NCBI GenBank assembly: GCA_023014485.1
Contig: JAJOZX010005511.1
Location: 201,501-265,500 of the forward strand
DNA length: 64,000 nucleotides
Reading direction: 5' to 3'
Origin: Bathynomus jamesi
Taxonomy: Eukaryota > Arthropoda > Malacostraca > Isopoda > Cirolanidae
The number at the start of each line of letters is the position of its first letter. Position 1 is the stretch's first letter. Below are positions 21,634 through 33,361 of this stretch, one piece after another. The position numbers and the translations under genes are program-made. Below the pieces are notes generated by a model. The model made no database searches. It was not told the DNA's origin and saw nothing but the letters and a program-made list of their open reading frames with translations.

Positions 21634-22548
21634 ATGGACCTGTACGTCTCCCCAGACTTGTATGAAGAACGTGATACTGCCGCATTAACCACAATTAGTC
21701 TTTTCAATGCGGCTGATTGTGGCGAACTATTTTCGACGCAAACCGTAGAAGATATTTGCAGTGACGCTCCTTACAATCCGACGCAAGGGACTACCATAGA
21801 AATGTAAGTGTCCATAATTCGATTTTATATATATACGGAGAGTTGTAGTATTTCGTCAAATAGATACTAGTCAAAAATGTCAATCAATGTTATTTCCCCA
21901 TCATGCTAAAATCGAAATTGGTAATCGAATCAAAGATATCTTCACATAATGGAGATCTGTCTGTCTGTCTGTCTGTCTGTCTGTATATGTTTTCCTTTAA
22001 GGTCCGATGAGGATTTGACACGAGTTATACAATCTTTTGAAGGGAATATGGATGATATACTGATCAGTCAGCAGTGTCACACATCCTCCACCATGGACCT
22101 GTACGTCTCCCCAGACTTGTATGAAGAACGTGATACTGCAGCATTAACCACAATTAGTCTTTTCAATGCGGCTGATTGTGGCGAACTATTTTCGACGCAA
22201 ACCGTAGAAGATATTTGCAGTGACGCTCCTTACAATCCGACGCAAGGGACTACCATAGAAATGTAAGTGTCCATAATTCGATTTTATATATATACGGAGA
22301 GTTTAGTATTTCGTCAAATAGATACTAGTCAAAAATGTCAATCAATGTTATTTCCCCATTATGCTAAAATCGAAATTTTTATGGCGTTCACTCCTCGAAC
22401 CAAAGATATCTTCACATAATGGGGATCTGTCTGTCTGTATACTCTGTATATGTTTTCCTTTAAGGTCCGATGAGGATTTGACACGAGTTATACAATCTTT
22501 TGAAGGGAATACGGATGATATACTAATCAGTCAACAATGTCAAATAAT
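21634..22548 (+). CDS. Spliced acidic Polinton protein with in-frame tandem duplication
   Basis: I do not recognise the family. Exon 1 (21634-21803) starts MDLYVSPDLYEERDTA and ends at a GTAAGT donor. The intron (21804-22001) ends TTTCCTTTAAG. Exon 2 begins SDEDLTRVIQSFEGNMDDIL and runs without a stop into a second copy of exon 1, ending 22262 at another GTAAGT. A second near-identical intron leads to exon 3 (22465-22548), a second SDEDL unit, which ends at a third donor. The result is two units of about 90 residues in one frame. A degraded third acceptor region is visible near 22700-22750, so the 3' end is unresolved. The protein is acidic, with no membrane segment or metal-binding motif. 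It diverges from the minus-strand capsid/protease cluster and has its own promoter, so an early or regulatory role is possible, but that is inference. Confidence 0.6.
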
Positions 22549-22659
22549 GTAAGTGTTTTTCGATCTTTTTGGATAAGACGACGCAATATATTTTCATAAA
22601 TTTATTAAATGAAAGAAATCAGTACAATAAACGAATATACAAATATACGAACAAAAACA

Positions 22660-23141
22660 TTATAATATACAACGAGTACGTACAATTGGAAAACGGTTTT
22701 TTATCTGTCTGCATACCATTTCATCGTTTCGGTGAGTGTGACACGGGTCAAATAAATTTAAAAAATTTATAAATTCTTTATCATTTGACATATGCATGAG
22801 AAATGAGAGACAGTACATTCCGCAAACATTAGTAAAATATCCCTGCATACGAAATGGGTTCCATACAACTTCGGGAATATGTAACTGAGCGAGAAATTTT
22901 ACAATAATAGGGTCACTCCAGGGTTGAGTACCGAGTGAATCAAAATAGTACAGGCGCTGTCTATTTTTAAAATAGACAGCGATCCAGTGAATCCTTCATT
23001 ACCGATGATGTCTGTGTTCACAATAAGACTACCGCATTCTCGCGTACTTGGCAAACTCAATGTTTCATTCTTCGCAAACACGCCGATAAATTTGGAACGT
23101 GTGACTCGCTCCATTACTTTCTGAAGTGTATTAGCATCCAT
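22660..23141 (-). pseudogene. Adenain-like cysteine protease (Polinton PRO)
   Basis: Starts MDANTLQKVMERVTRSKFIG one base after the major capsid stop. A frameshift near 22990 moves the reading to the frame with IHWIAVYFKNRQRLYYFDSLG and GYFTNVCGMYCLSFL. Those blocks hold the His, Asp, Gln and Cys arrangement of adenovirus-type maturation proteases (C5 family). Its role would be to cut virion precursor proteins during assembly. The 5' part including the start is intact, but the catalytic His lies after the shift. Family membership is secure from the motif order and position; activity is lost. Confidence 0.85.
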
Positions 23142-23142
23142 T

Positions 23143-24441
23143 TTAAAAGTCAGTGATAACGCTTCTAAATCTATCTACTTCTATTAGGGCTTGCGATTCG
23201 AGATATACTAGTACACTAATAGGAGCGTCTATAGGCTTTGCGAATTCCAGCCGCACTGAGATGTTACCGCTCTGCTGTGGTGTTAAATGGGTATTTACGC
23301 TAGCAGATAAGTCAGGTGTAATGTCAAACGGATAAAGGCTAAATTGATCAGAATTCTTCCTGCGTTACCCCATTACCAAGCTCATCACAATCACCTGCAA
23401 TATGGGTCAGATTACTATAGGCTCTGGCACAAAGCGGTAACACAGCGTCTGATGAATAGTCCGTACCCATTGTTCCACCCAAAGCAGTGCCATTAACGTA
23501 TAGAGTTATATTTTTAAGTCCGAAATTCTCGAATTTAAAGGCACTCTTTTTATATTTTCCATTCACCGAAGCGTGGTCCTGCATGCCGATTAATATCCTT
23601 TTAGGAAGATTTCCCAGGGCAATGTTTTCTATCTGCTTCGATGCCAACCCTGCAGGAACCGTATATAGTTTGATCTGCACTCTGTTAATAGGATATTTCA
23701 CTGTAGCGTTTAGTAAATTTTTCTCAATTTCTAGTTGTTTTGGTGAACTTAATTTCACTCGCCGTACGCGGAGGTATGTGTCCATAATGTGAACCACAAC
23801 GGACTTTGCGCCCTCTTCTTGATTCGCATCCAGATTTAAGCAGATCTCAGGACTCGTGCGGGTGAGCTTTATTTTCATATCCACCCCGTTCACAAGCAAC
23901 TTCTCCTGGAAAGTGAAATCTGTGTGCAACCGTCCAAAACACTCGTATATTTTCTTTTTAGAATTTTTAAATTTGTCCTTTATACTATTTTCATCTTTAG
24001 TTTGATAATATCCCTCCGCACTTAAAAAGGTAGCCTTCGCTTCTTTGGAAAAGTTGAGGACATTTTCCAAATAGGCTCGTAGATGATAGTACCCCGTGCC
24101 TGCCGATATGTTGGTCTGATTTAAATATACGTCACACTGGTTGAATATGGCGTGCAGAAAGTTTGTTTCAGGGTATACAGCATATTGTCATCGCAGGCCG
24201 TTCCATCAGAATGGGCTATACGTAGCTTAGCGTACATGTGCACACAGCTTGGATCAAAAAAGTAAGGACCTGAGCTGGGTATCACGAATTCTATAGGTGC
24301 ACTCGGTGAACTAATTGTGTTTAAAGGGTTAATTGTAATAAAATCACTGTGCTCAATAGAAACTTGGGTTGGCGGGAGCTCAAAAAAGGACAGCTCCGAT
24401 TTACAGCATTGTGAACTACATGGGTGGATGAAGCGTGCCAT
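23143..24441 (-). pseudogene. Major capsid protein (double jelly-roll), frameshifted
   Basis: Starts MARFIHPCSSQCCKSELSFF and continues with FELPPTQVSIEHSDFITINP. After a frameshift near 24170 it continues with FNQCDVYLNQTNIS and YHLRAYLENVLNF, then a 240-codon frame with LVNGVDMKIKLTR and KYPINRVQIKLYT. After another shift near 23355 it ends SLYPFDITPDL and VLVYLESQALIEVD. These are the characteristic blocks of the Polinton double jelly-roll capsid protein, which would build an icosahedral shell. The stop sits one base before the protease ATG and the small basic protein lies 75 bp upstream, as in other Polintons. Roughly 430 codons remain. Two frameshifts make it non-functional. Confidence 0.88.
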
Positions 24442-24515
24442 GGCGAAATAGTGACTCCTCTCTCGACAAGTGGTAAACAAACTATGATTCATGAGATCAA
24501 TATCCTTAGCTTATA

Positions 24516-24862
24516 TCAGTCAAAAAAGTGGTCAACCATAGGTTTCATTCGCTTACAGCATTTCTTTTTTGATAGCCTTTTACGTTTAATACCACGTGAC
24601 CCCTTCTTCCGGGGAGCCCTCTTCTTCCCGCCACCACGCATTTTTCTCTTTGCATCTTTGATGATTTCGTTCCGTGTACGCTTTAAATGTTTTTTAGAGC
24701 TTCTTTAGGTTTAGCCCCGGCCAATATGTCTTCTGCAGTGTTAAGGCCTGATTGTAGCGCTTTCCTTCCAAGGTATCTGGCACCCCTCTTCAGCAAAGGA
24801 ACAGCCGTACGTAGTATGGATGAAAAAATGGATCCAAGTCCACTACCGCGCTGGTATCGCAT
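24516..24862 (-). pseudogene. Small basic Polinton protein (adenovirus pX/pVI-like)
   Basis: Starts MRYQRGSGLGSIFSSILRTA and continues with VPLLKRGARYLGRKALQ and a short amphipathic stretch. After a frameshift near 24695 a Lys/Arg-rich tail follows (KRKMRGGGKKRAPRKK, RGIKRKRLSKKKCCKR). A Gly-rich start, an amphipathic helix and a basic tail between the two capsid genes is the recurring Polinton small-protein layout, often compared with adenovirus core or membrane-acting minor proteins. DNA binding or membrane disruption is inference. It starts 32 bp downstream of the minor capsid stop. Confidence 0.75.
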
Positions 24863-24893
24863 CCTCGATAGACGGTGAAAGGCTTTCTATCCA

Positions 24894-25740
24894 TTATAAC
24901 TCAGTGCGTCGAAAGTGTAGCTTCACTGTTAAGCTCCCGTTACCGAATGGGAAGTTTTCGCCCTCAATCGTTCTTATATATATTGTGATATTGGTTATTA
25001 AATTAGTTGCGACATTCACATAATGGGGTCTGTCATATGTAATACTCAAACTCCTTCCTCTATGGTTGGGATGTGAGCAATGCGCAGCAGGCGTGCCTGG
25101 GTATCCCCAACAAACTGGTGCTCCACTATATTACTGTAAATATAGCACATGTCTGGGGACCTTTCAGCCAATTTCTCCATCTTCAATTGATACATTAATC
25201 TGGACAAGTTATACTGTCTCGTGAAATGTCTCTCTTTGGAAGGCTGCGCTATATCGGCCGTTGGTTAGAATTTTGAACTTTCTATGTTCTTTAAGACATC
25301 TGTTAGTCTTTGATTTTAGGATTAGTGTATGTGCACGGTTTTTACGATTTCATATACTAAATCATTCGTAAGGTTTGAGTTTCTTAAACTTACGTTTAAG
25401 CCTCTCACAACATCCTCGGCCGAACCATATTGACCCGGCCCTAGTCTTACTTCTGTACTGTAATACCGTGCAATCTTAGTCCAAGCGATGCGCATAGTTT
25501 CATCCATAGCTACCCCAGCTTTTTCACACTCGTCAATGTCTCTAAGAATCGTAAAAACGGTTTCTTTATGTTCAATATTTAAAAGACGGTGTCCGCTGAA
25601 TTTCGCATATCCCCACCTCATACGAGTCACGACCCAATTCAATGTGCCCATGGAGTTCTGTTCAAAGTTGGCTAGCGTGTTAGGGTGTACAGACAGGGAC
25701 GAGGAGGACGGAGTGTGACGTAGAAATGGTTAGGAGCCAT
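24894..25740 (-). pseudogene. Minor capsid (penton-like) protein, frameshifted
   Basis: The start MAPNHFYVTL is typical of the Polinton minor capsid protein. After an early frameshift it continues with SSSSLSVHPNTLANF. Further blocks are YYSTEVRLGPGQYGS, NIVEHQFVGDTQARLLR, HYVNVATNLITNITIYI and GSLTVKLHFRR at the end. The family is a single jelly-roll protein that forms the capsid vertices. At least three frameshifts divide the reading, and the largest intact piece is 25322-25651. It starts 23 bp after the integrase stop. Confidence 0.8.
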
Positions 25741-25762
25741 GTTGCATACTATTTAAGCTTCA

Positions 25763-26804
25763 TTATTGCATCAGCTTTATATAGGTGTTGAAGCTTTCTG
25801 GGTACCCTAGCCATTTCACCAGGTACATTTTTCTCCTTCCTGAACCTTTGCTTCCTAAAATTTTCTCAATTTTAAACACATTTTTTTCTAAATTAAACGC
25901 TACTTTCTGCAATTCCTCGCGTAAAAGCCTCCTGAGATTTCTTCCCCATTCAAATCTTCAATGTAATACATCATTATCACACCTTTAGGTCTCACAGCCC
26001 TAACTTTAAAATCTCGCGTGTCCATCCTTGCTCAAAACCCTTTGCGAATTTATTCCCCGAACGCGACAGCCTTACATAATCATTGGTTTTGAAGCGCACA
26101 GAGTGTGGTGGTGGTGGTGGTGGTGGTGGTCCATCTCTTCTCGGAGCGTACCTCTTTCTAAAACTTCGTTAGGTGTTGCCCAATCGTGCGATGGTGTGAG
26201 CGGTTGTAGGATGATGCCAATGGTTCCAGAATGTCTAGAAATCTGTATGTGTTTTTATGTGTAAAATAATGGTGCATGCATTCCTTTATGGTGCGCTGAA
26301 CTCTTTCAGCTAAAGAAGCCTTATGTATAGAATTGGTTGTGTAATAGCTGATATTAAACTCTGTCAACATATTCTGAAAAGCACGGCCTATAAACTCCTT
26401 CCCCATATCCGTACAAAAATAGCCAGGAACCCTGTTTTCTTTTAACATTAGCGTTTTGGTGGCCTTAGCAACTGTTTCAGGTGATTTATTTTTCAGAGGA
26501 ACTAGCCACAGATATCTAGAGAACACGTCTATTATGAATAGAATGTAGCGGTAACCATCGTTATACACAGAATATCTTTGCATGTCTGTTAAATCTGCTT
26601 GCCAAATAGAATCAATCGAGGAAGCCGTTGTCTTGGCTGTTTTAAACCTTTTTCTCACAGGCTTATGAAGCGTATAAGCGTCCTGCTCCCTCAAAAATCT
26701 TTCAACATCTTTTTTCCTACTCCGTAAACGTGCAGTCTATCTACGCCGCCGTAAGAGGATGGGGTAGAAATGTCATAATAACGTTTAGTTAATACGTTAG
26801 CCAT
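25763..26804 (-). pseudogene. Polinton integrase with chromodomain, frameshifted
   Basis: Starts MANVLTKRYYDISTPSSYGG, overlapping the end of the preceding gene. A slip in an A-run near 26720 precedes LHKPVRKRFKTAK and the catalytic core: IWQADLTDM (Asp), YFCTDMGKEF (Asp) and ASLAERVQRTIKE (Glu), the D,D,E of retrovirus-like integrases. A shift near 26160 and a (CAC)n expansion encoding eight His precede a region with GFEQGWTRE. The C-terminus FKIEKILGSKG...YLVKWLGYPES is a chromodomain, which in this family is thought to guide insertion to histone-marked chromatin. All three catalytic residues survive, but the reading frame does not. Confidence 0.9.
26103..26131. repeat. (GGT)n expansion inside the integrase
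   Basis: Eight or nine GGT units on the plus strand read as poly-His on the coding strand. Confidence 0.9.
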
Positions 26805-27504
26805 TTGCGTATTTTAGAGGCACGTGGGTAGGGCTGGTTTAACCTCTTCAAAGGTGTTACCGCAGGGGGTGACGGCGCCTTCAATTGTGTCACAGGCGTT
26901 GCATGTTCCAAGTATTTTAACCTGTTCAGATTTCCTATCAACGTTTTAGGGACATTTATTTGTTGTAGTCTTGCTTTAATATGCTTCCATCCTGATGGTG
27001 ATGGCCTATCCCACTTTCTCACCAGATCATGGACAATGTCTACGATATTCGATCCCTGTACCTTTGATCCTTCCACAATGATCTCCCCTGTATCGGTCCA
27101 TTGTATGGCGGGATCCTCATTCAATAGATTATAAAGACTTAAGCCTTTACTCCTCAATGTAAGTGGGAGGGTATTTTTTAATACATGTTCGATATGTTGT
27201 GTGGCTAATCTTTTTGGTTGGTCAGCTGTGTCGTCGGGTACAGATCCTATGTCGCCATCGTCCCCCGTGCTGTGCCTAATAACCACAGGAATCTCCGTAG
27301 GGCTCTTATAATTTTCGTACTCGTGAAGAAATTTCTGCAGAGCTTCTTGTATAAGATTCTTTTCTCATCAGGTGTTTTTTCACTGTTTAATAGGGCTAAC
27401 AATTCGCTTTCCATTCTTTTAAGTCTGCTTTTACGGGATCTAGATCCGTGTCTCTCTTGCAGTGAGGCGTACACCTCGTGGGGAATCACTACCACTTTCT
27501 TCAT
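26789..27504 (-). pseudogene. Conserved Maverick protein of unknown function
   Basis: Starts MKKVVVIPHEVYASLQERHG, with a Lys/Arg-rich helical N-terminus (SRSRKSRLKRMES). A frameshift near 27290 follows, and then IEHVLKNTLPLTLRSKG, LYNLLNEDPAIQWTDTGEII and GSNIVDIVHDLVRKWD. I recognise the GSNIVD-containing domain as recurrent in arthropod Mavericks, next to integrase, but know no function. It starts 14 bases after the preceding stop and its end overlaps the integrase start, so it belongs to the same packed cluster. Confidence 0.65.
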
Positions 27505-27517
27505 TATATTAATCTAG

Positions 27518-27825
27518 TCAGTAAGGGCCCAAAACTGAAAAGAAGATGGGGAGAAATGACCCTCCTGTTTGCACAATAACTCGTTTTTTCTTCGCTACAG
27601 TTTGACTTTTACGAGCGAGTGTACGTATTATGTTCTTGTAGCGGCGTAGGCGAGCCTTCTGATGGGCTTTCATTGATACAGTGCAATTTATAACGTTAAG
27701 ACAGATTTCACAGATGCATTTTAAAAAGTCGGCGTCGATATTTTTAATAACATCTGCTGCATTGCCCGGGGCAGTCGATGATAGATTTTTATTAATTCAT
27801 GGTATTTCTTTAGTCTCTTTGTCAT
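27518..27825 (-). pseudogene. Small conserved Maverick protein (QxGG type)
   Basis: The ATG overlaps the ATPase stop (ATGA). It starts MTKRLKKYHELIKIYHRL, shifts frame in the middle, then reads ICEICLNVINCTVSMKAHQK with clustered Cys, and KKKRVIVQTGGSFLPIFFSV with a Gly-Gly followed by a hydrophobic end. This short basic protein with a QxGG hydrophobic C-terminus recurs in Polintons beside the ATPase. Its role is unknown; the hydrophobic end suggests membrane or capsid contact (inference). Confidence 0.6.
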
Positions 27826-28455
27826 TCTGGAATATACACCGTTTCAGGCTCGTTTGGAAATATTCGTTCGCAGAAGCACTCTAAACGTGTTTCGCGGATG
27901 AAGGTCGCAAAGCAATATCCGTAACGCATGCTTGTAGCTTCTTTATAAACTTCCAAAAACTCCTTACGCTGATTCGGGAACATTTGATTGGCTAATACCC
28001 CAATTTGTGATACATCTCTACGTTGCGCGAATAAGACTAGATATTGCGTATTTAACGACACCGCGCATGTATCTATTTTTGAAAAATAGATTCTGATTGA
28101 TGAAGAACACGCTTATGTTAAGATGGTGGGAGTATACTGTAAATGTCTCGGCAAACGTTTTATCCATCTCCAACATGAGATCGTCAATTACAATGATTGT
28201 ATGTTCAGTTCCCTTTAGCGAATTAACGTCATATACACCTTTGTGGAACAAAATATCATCTTGGTACTCGTTGAACGCTGATTGATACGTCGAATAGCAC
28301 CATATAACTTTATGCACAAATTTCGAGAACATCTCGCCCTTTTCTTTAATGATTTTAAGCATAAACACAGTTTTACCACATCCTGTAGGTCCAGATATAA
28401 TACATGTGGATGGGCTCGTGAATCTGAATTTTTCTACAGAGTCCATTTCTAACAC
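27822..28455 (-). pseudogene. FtsK/HerA-type DNA packaging ATPase
   Basis: Starts MLEMDSVEKFRFTSPSTCII (or at the inner Met). Walker A is SGPTGCGKTVF, Walker B is HTIIVIDDLM, and the sensor-like ISVFFINQNLFF follows. After a frameshift near 28055 the last part (LNTQYLVLFAQRRDVSQIGV, LANQMFPNQRKEFLE) ends VYIPE. This is the A32-like packaging ATPase common to Polintons and related dsDNA viruses, which pumps genomes into capsids. It diverges from polymerase B across a short AT-rich gap, so 28456-28520 is a likely bidirectional promoter region. Confidence 0.9.
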
Positions 28456-28515
28456 GTCACACTCCTAAGTGGGTCATTTACAAAATATTACAAATTTTGA
28501 GTGCTGATCCTTATA

Positions 28516-31500
28516 TTTCTTCTCCCACAGAACCGACGAGAGGTAGAGCACCCTATCATTACGGATGACGATGACAGTGTAGTTGTGATCTCCTCCCTGA
28601 ACCCTCACCAGCGATACAGGTTGCACGTCCAAAGCGGAGGTATGAGAACCCCACATCAGGTATAAAGCGCCGAAATACGTACCTGTTGCAGCAGACCCCC
28701 ACCCTCAACCTCTTACGCAACAACCTCCCCAGCAGCAGCAGCACCTAATATACCCCCTTATTCCGCCCCCCGTTCTGTTAAGTCTACAATAATAGATCCC
28801 CAACCCTCCTACGCAACAGGGCCCCCATCAGCAGCACCTAATATACCCCCTAATTCCGCCCCCCGTTCTGTAGAGGATGTTATTACGTTCGAGTTAGTGC
28901 GCGCCGCAGCCCCCACCCCCCCTTGACTAGAAATCGGTATAGAGTCAGGGTCGACCCTAGAGCCCTGTATAGCAATGGAATTGAGCGCGGGATACGCAGG
29001 GTAGTACAGCGTATTATAGAGTTTGCTCTTCAGAATCGCACGAGCGTGAGGTCAGGACGAGTCTGTCCTTTGGGTTCGGGTCAGATGACGGTGATGTAGA
29101 CGATTATTGGATGATAGTACCGTTCAGAACGTTTGGCTGCTGAAGATGTAGATTATATATTAGGGCGTATAATGCAAGCCGTCCAAAGTAGTATAGCCTT
29201 CAATATGGACAACTTCACGGTAAATATTGACCGTGTATTCCGTGTTGCGGTCATAGTGCCATACCGTACACTCTTAACTTCAATTCTCCAACTATTTACC
29301 GAAGGCATATAAACGTCGATCGTGGTTGCGGCTTTATAGCATACTCTTAGCACGTATGTTTACTGTAGCAAAATACACGGACTCAAAAAATTGGCTGCCT
29401 ACGATCGTTGAGCGTGCCCGTAAACTAGCTGTAGACTGTGAACTTGAATTTGACTGTAATATGGGTCCTGAAGAGCTGAGAAAGGTAGAACAGGAAATGA
29501 ATGTGCGCATAGTTGTATTTTGGTTTGGATGATCGCACACCGGACTGTGTATTTTTTTAAAGCTGTGTGAGAGATCGTACAAGACCCCTACTTATTTTAG
29601 GATTGTCAGGGACAACGTATCTCCCATCCATAATATAAGGGGGCTTTACGCGAGTTATGACAAAAGTCGAAAATATGGGAGACATCATGATTTGTGTAAG
29701 GGGTGCCTCGAGTTTGCGATGATATAGTGAGACATTGTAAAGAATGTCACATGGTATGTGAGCAGTGTAAAAGCACCAAATGTGAAAGCGTGTAGTTGAG
29801 AAGAGAGACTGTGATGTGTGTAGACGCACATTTTTTCATAATAGCTGCTTTGATCTCCATAATCAATTGGTACGTGCAGAAAATGAGAATCTGTGAATGT
29901 GGTATGTTTTCACACAATGGATAATTGGGAAAATTTAAGCACAAGTGCGACGTAATTCACTGTCCTACATGCCAGGAGGAATATAAGGCGGATGGAGTAA
30001 AGCATGTGTGTTATATGAAAGATGCTAAGCCTAAAAATAACCCTTGTATAACTGTGTAACTACGACTATAAACATATACGAACGCTGAAACCAAAGAGGT
30101 ATTCCACATTTACTTGTGAGCCAGACCATCTGTGATGAGTGTATGGGTATCGAATGTGACGAGTGCCCAAATGCGGTAAACGACAAACGTTTTTAAAACG
30201 AATGTCAGCGATAGTCCTGTGAAACTATTGTGTCCTATATTGTCAGTTAGCCGACAAGTTCAAAAAAATGACTGTGTATATTCTCGCCCATAACGGGGCA
30301 AAGTTTTGACACGCAGTTCCTTATAAGGAGTTGCTTGAACACGAATCCTCTGAGATATTTACAGGTGATCCATTGAAAAGAGGCAACAAATTAATACAGA
30401 TGCAGATAAGAGGCAATGTACAATTTAAAGATACTTTATTATTCACACCTTGTAAATTAGCAAAGCTACCCAAGGTGATGGGAGTAGCAGCTGCAGTTTC
30501 CAAAGGATACTTCCCATACACTTTCCTCACCAGCGAGACTTTAAACTACGTAGGCCCACCGCCGCCCAAACATTATTTTGACTGTATGGATGAACGTGAA
30601 GACTTTGATCGATACTACGACAGTTTTAATGAAAGTAACCCTTATAATATAGCTGATGAATGTGAGCGTTATTGCGTGAATGATGTGCGCGTGCTTAGAG
30701 TATGTTTCCAGGCCTTTAGAAGTATGTACATTAGGGTTATGACTTTTTAATTTTTTGTCATAAATATTTTTTCCTGTATCATCAGTCGATGAACCTTTGC
30801 TTGAAAACAATAAAAAAGGGCCTAATTCTTCAGAATTAAAAAAAAATGTCACCCCGAAAGCAAATATAGTATATTAGTATATTCGAGACAGCTGCATTGC
30901 ACCATTCTAGATTGGTTACCTGATGATTATCATAAATTGTCCAATATCTTGCAACAATACCGAAAAGCACTAAATACTCTGGAAAATCACTGGAACAGAG
31001 ACCCATCTGCAATAGCTATACCAAGGAGCAACCAATATTTATTATTTTATTAATTTTTTTATTTTATTTTGGGGTGAAGTTTTTTCAAAATATATCGAAA
31101 AAACTGTTATTTTCATTGTCAGGGGGCAAACGTTCATCGATTTATGATACAGGAACATGAGGTTATAAAAATGTCATAACCCTAATGTACATAGCCCGTT
31201 TCAAATGCGATCCACTGCAAGTCGCAACCACCATCGCATCATTATGTTTTACGGTGTTCAAGAATAACTTCATGCCTAAAGACACCTTAGCCATTATTCA
31301 CCGAAACAACCCCCGCAGTTACGGACACAAGGCTATTTACTGGCTCATACACCTGCAGCAACAAACAGGTGTATACATAAAGCACGCCCGCAACACGGGT
31401 GAAGTACCCATTAAGATTAATGGACGTGTTTTTTGGGTTGATGGGTTAAGTGAAAACCGTGTCACTGGTGTGAAGACTGTATTCCTTTAATGGATGCTGG

Positions 31501-33133
31501 TGGCATGGATGCCCCCGCCCTGAGTGCGGTATCGTCGGAGATATCCACGGTAGATCTCCTGCCGACTGTCTTGCAGGACCCGCACCCGCGATCAACTTAT
31601 AGGATCACAGTTCACTCACAAAGTCTTGTGGGAGCATGAATATGATGCACGGATGGAGACAGACGATGTATACCGTGAGGAAATAAAAACGATCAAGCGT
31701 TCAATGGTGCTGGACCCTCTCAAATGTGGTGATAGCTTGTTTGGAGGACGTACAAATCCATTCAGACTATACTTTCCACCTACGGTGGGCGTGAAGCTCC
31801 ATTACTACGATTTCTGTTCTTTATACCCATACGTGATGAAGAGCCATCCGTACCCCGTGGCGCTCCTGAGAACTGGTGGGACCTAGCATACCCTCCATCA
31901 ATGAATTTTCAAAAATTTGAATGATCATTACTTTGGGCTCTCTTTCGTAGACGTACTCCCCCCACGCAATTTATGGATGCCGATCTTACCTGTCGTTATC
32001 GACAAGCTCATGTTTCCCCTGTGCGTGAAGTGCGCGGAAGAGGATAACGGCGAATGTAACCATATACCCCACCAGCGTAAGATCAGAGGCGTATATACAA
32101 GTCCTGAGCTGGCCCTAGCCGTACGCCATGGTTATAGAATACTGAAGATACACGAGGTGTGGAGGTTTCAGAAGCTCCCCAACCTTTTCACACCATATAT
32201 AAACGCCTTTTTGAAGGATAAGGTTGAAGCATCAGGGTATCCGCGAGGAGTTGATACCGAAGATGAAAAGTCTGCCTATATTCAACGTTACCGCGACCGC
32301 GAAGGTATACAACTTGATCGTGTCCAAATTGTAAAGAATCCTGGCAAGCGCTTTAGTGCAAAGTTGTCTAAACAGTCTATGGGGAAAATTTGCGCAGAAT
32401 ACTGGTAGAGGGAACATTCATTTGGCACAAAGTTATAGCGATGTCTGGGATTATGCCAATGCCCCCGATAAAGAGGTCATGGAGATCGTGAATGTAGGTA
32501 ATACTTACGTAATAAAGTACAACAACACTGAATTTGCCACAGATACCTCAAGGGTTACAAACATACCTGTGGCGAGCTTCACAACAGCCTACGCCCGTAT
32601 AAAACTTTGGGGTCTATTGCATTCTCTTGGGCGGAGAGTATTGTATGCCGATACAGATAACGTGATATTCACAGAGAGGGAGGGTGATTACATGCCCTAT
32701 TGGGGAGTTCCTCGGCGAGCTCACTGATGAGATCAAGGATGAGTATGGGGACGACGCATACGCCGACTCTTTTATCTCAACAGGACCTAAGACTTATGGG
32801 GTACGGGTCAGGGTAGGGGATGAAATGAAATATATCGTGAAGGCAAAGGGTATTACGCTCAACCATGCGAATCGGGAGGTTGTTAACTTTGAGTCGTTGA
32901 AGGATCTAGTATGTTTGGAACCTCACCAACTAATTGTAGGCACCCACAATTTTCGGGTGCAGAAGCTGGGAGGCGTGAAGGAACTTAGGGTACGATGGTG
33001 TGCCGTAACACCTATAGGAAACGTTACCAGTTACCTGGCACCTATGATACCGTACCCTTTGGATACCAATGATGCTTCTAACTCACACGTCTTGTATATA
33101 ATCGTATCTATTTGTAAATATATATATATATAA
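28516..33133 (+). pseudogene. Protein-primed DNA polymerase B (Polinton POLB)
   Basis: The N-terminal region (28.5-29.5 kb) is proline-rich then helical, with VERARKLAVDCELEFDCN. Cys/His clusters lie at 29.8-30.05 kb (CDVCRRTFFHNSCFDLHNQ). The 3'-5' exonuclease follows: VYILAHNGAKF, VQFKDTLLFTPCKLAKLPK and ERYCVNDVRVL. The polymerase domain has FNGCWWHGCP, motif A YYDFCSLYPYVM, motif B SCLNSLWGKF and motif C YADTDNVIF, with the C-terminal GPKTYGVRV and KAKGITLN. It would copy linear Polinton DNA from a terminal protein primer. At least eight stops or frameshifts (near 29.53, 30.06, 31.49, 31.89, 32.4 and 32.71 kb among others) and a 453-bp MITE at 30732 destroy it. The 5' limit is approximate. 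Confidence 0.92.
30732..31184. mobile_element. hAT-type MITE inserted in polymerase B
   Basis: TIRs TAGGGTTATGAC match at both ends for about 17 bp. The perfect 8-bp duplication ATGTACAT flanks it at 30724-30731 and 31185-31192. TAGGG ends with an 8-bp duplication indicate the hAT superfamily. The interior is AT-rich without a transposase. Polymerase coding resumes in the same frame after the element (SMY before, MYIARFKCDPLQ after). Confidence 0.93.
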
Positions 33134-33204
33134 CTTGAATATCTCGAATCGTATTTGTAAATATATGAATATCTCAATAAATCAAATAGCGTTTCACTTT
33201 CTCC

Positions 33205-33205
<1 letters not shown>

Positions 33206-33241
<36 letters not shown>
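33206..33241. repeat. (TG)n microsatellite
   Basis: TG repeat between polymerase B and the right-arm genes. A CCGCCC box lies just downstream, at about 33256-33261. Confidence 0.95.
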
Positions 33242-33246
<5 letters not shown>

Positions 33247-33361
33247 TTCTAAGCTCCGCCCACTGCGTGAGTCATGCTACTATCTGGGAGTCCCTGCGTG
33301 GTCAGTCGACCGCAGTAAGCCCGAGAGATCAGACGTGTATTCAGATCAGACGTATATTGAA

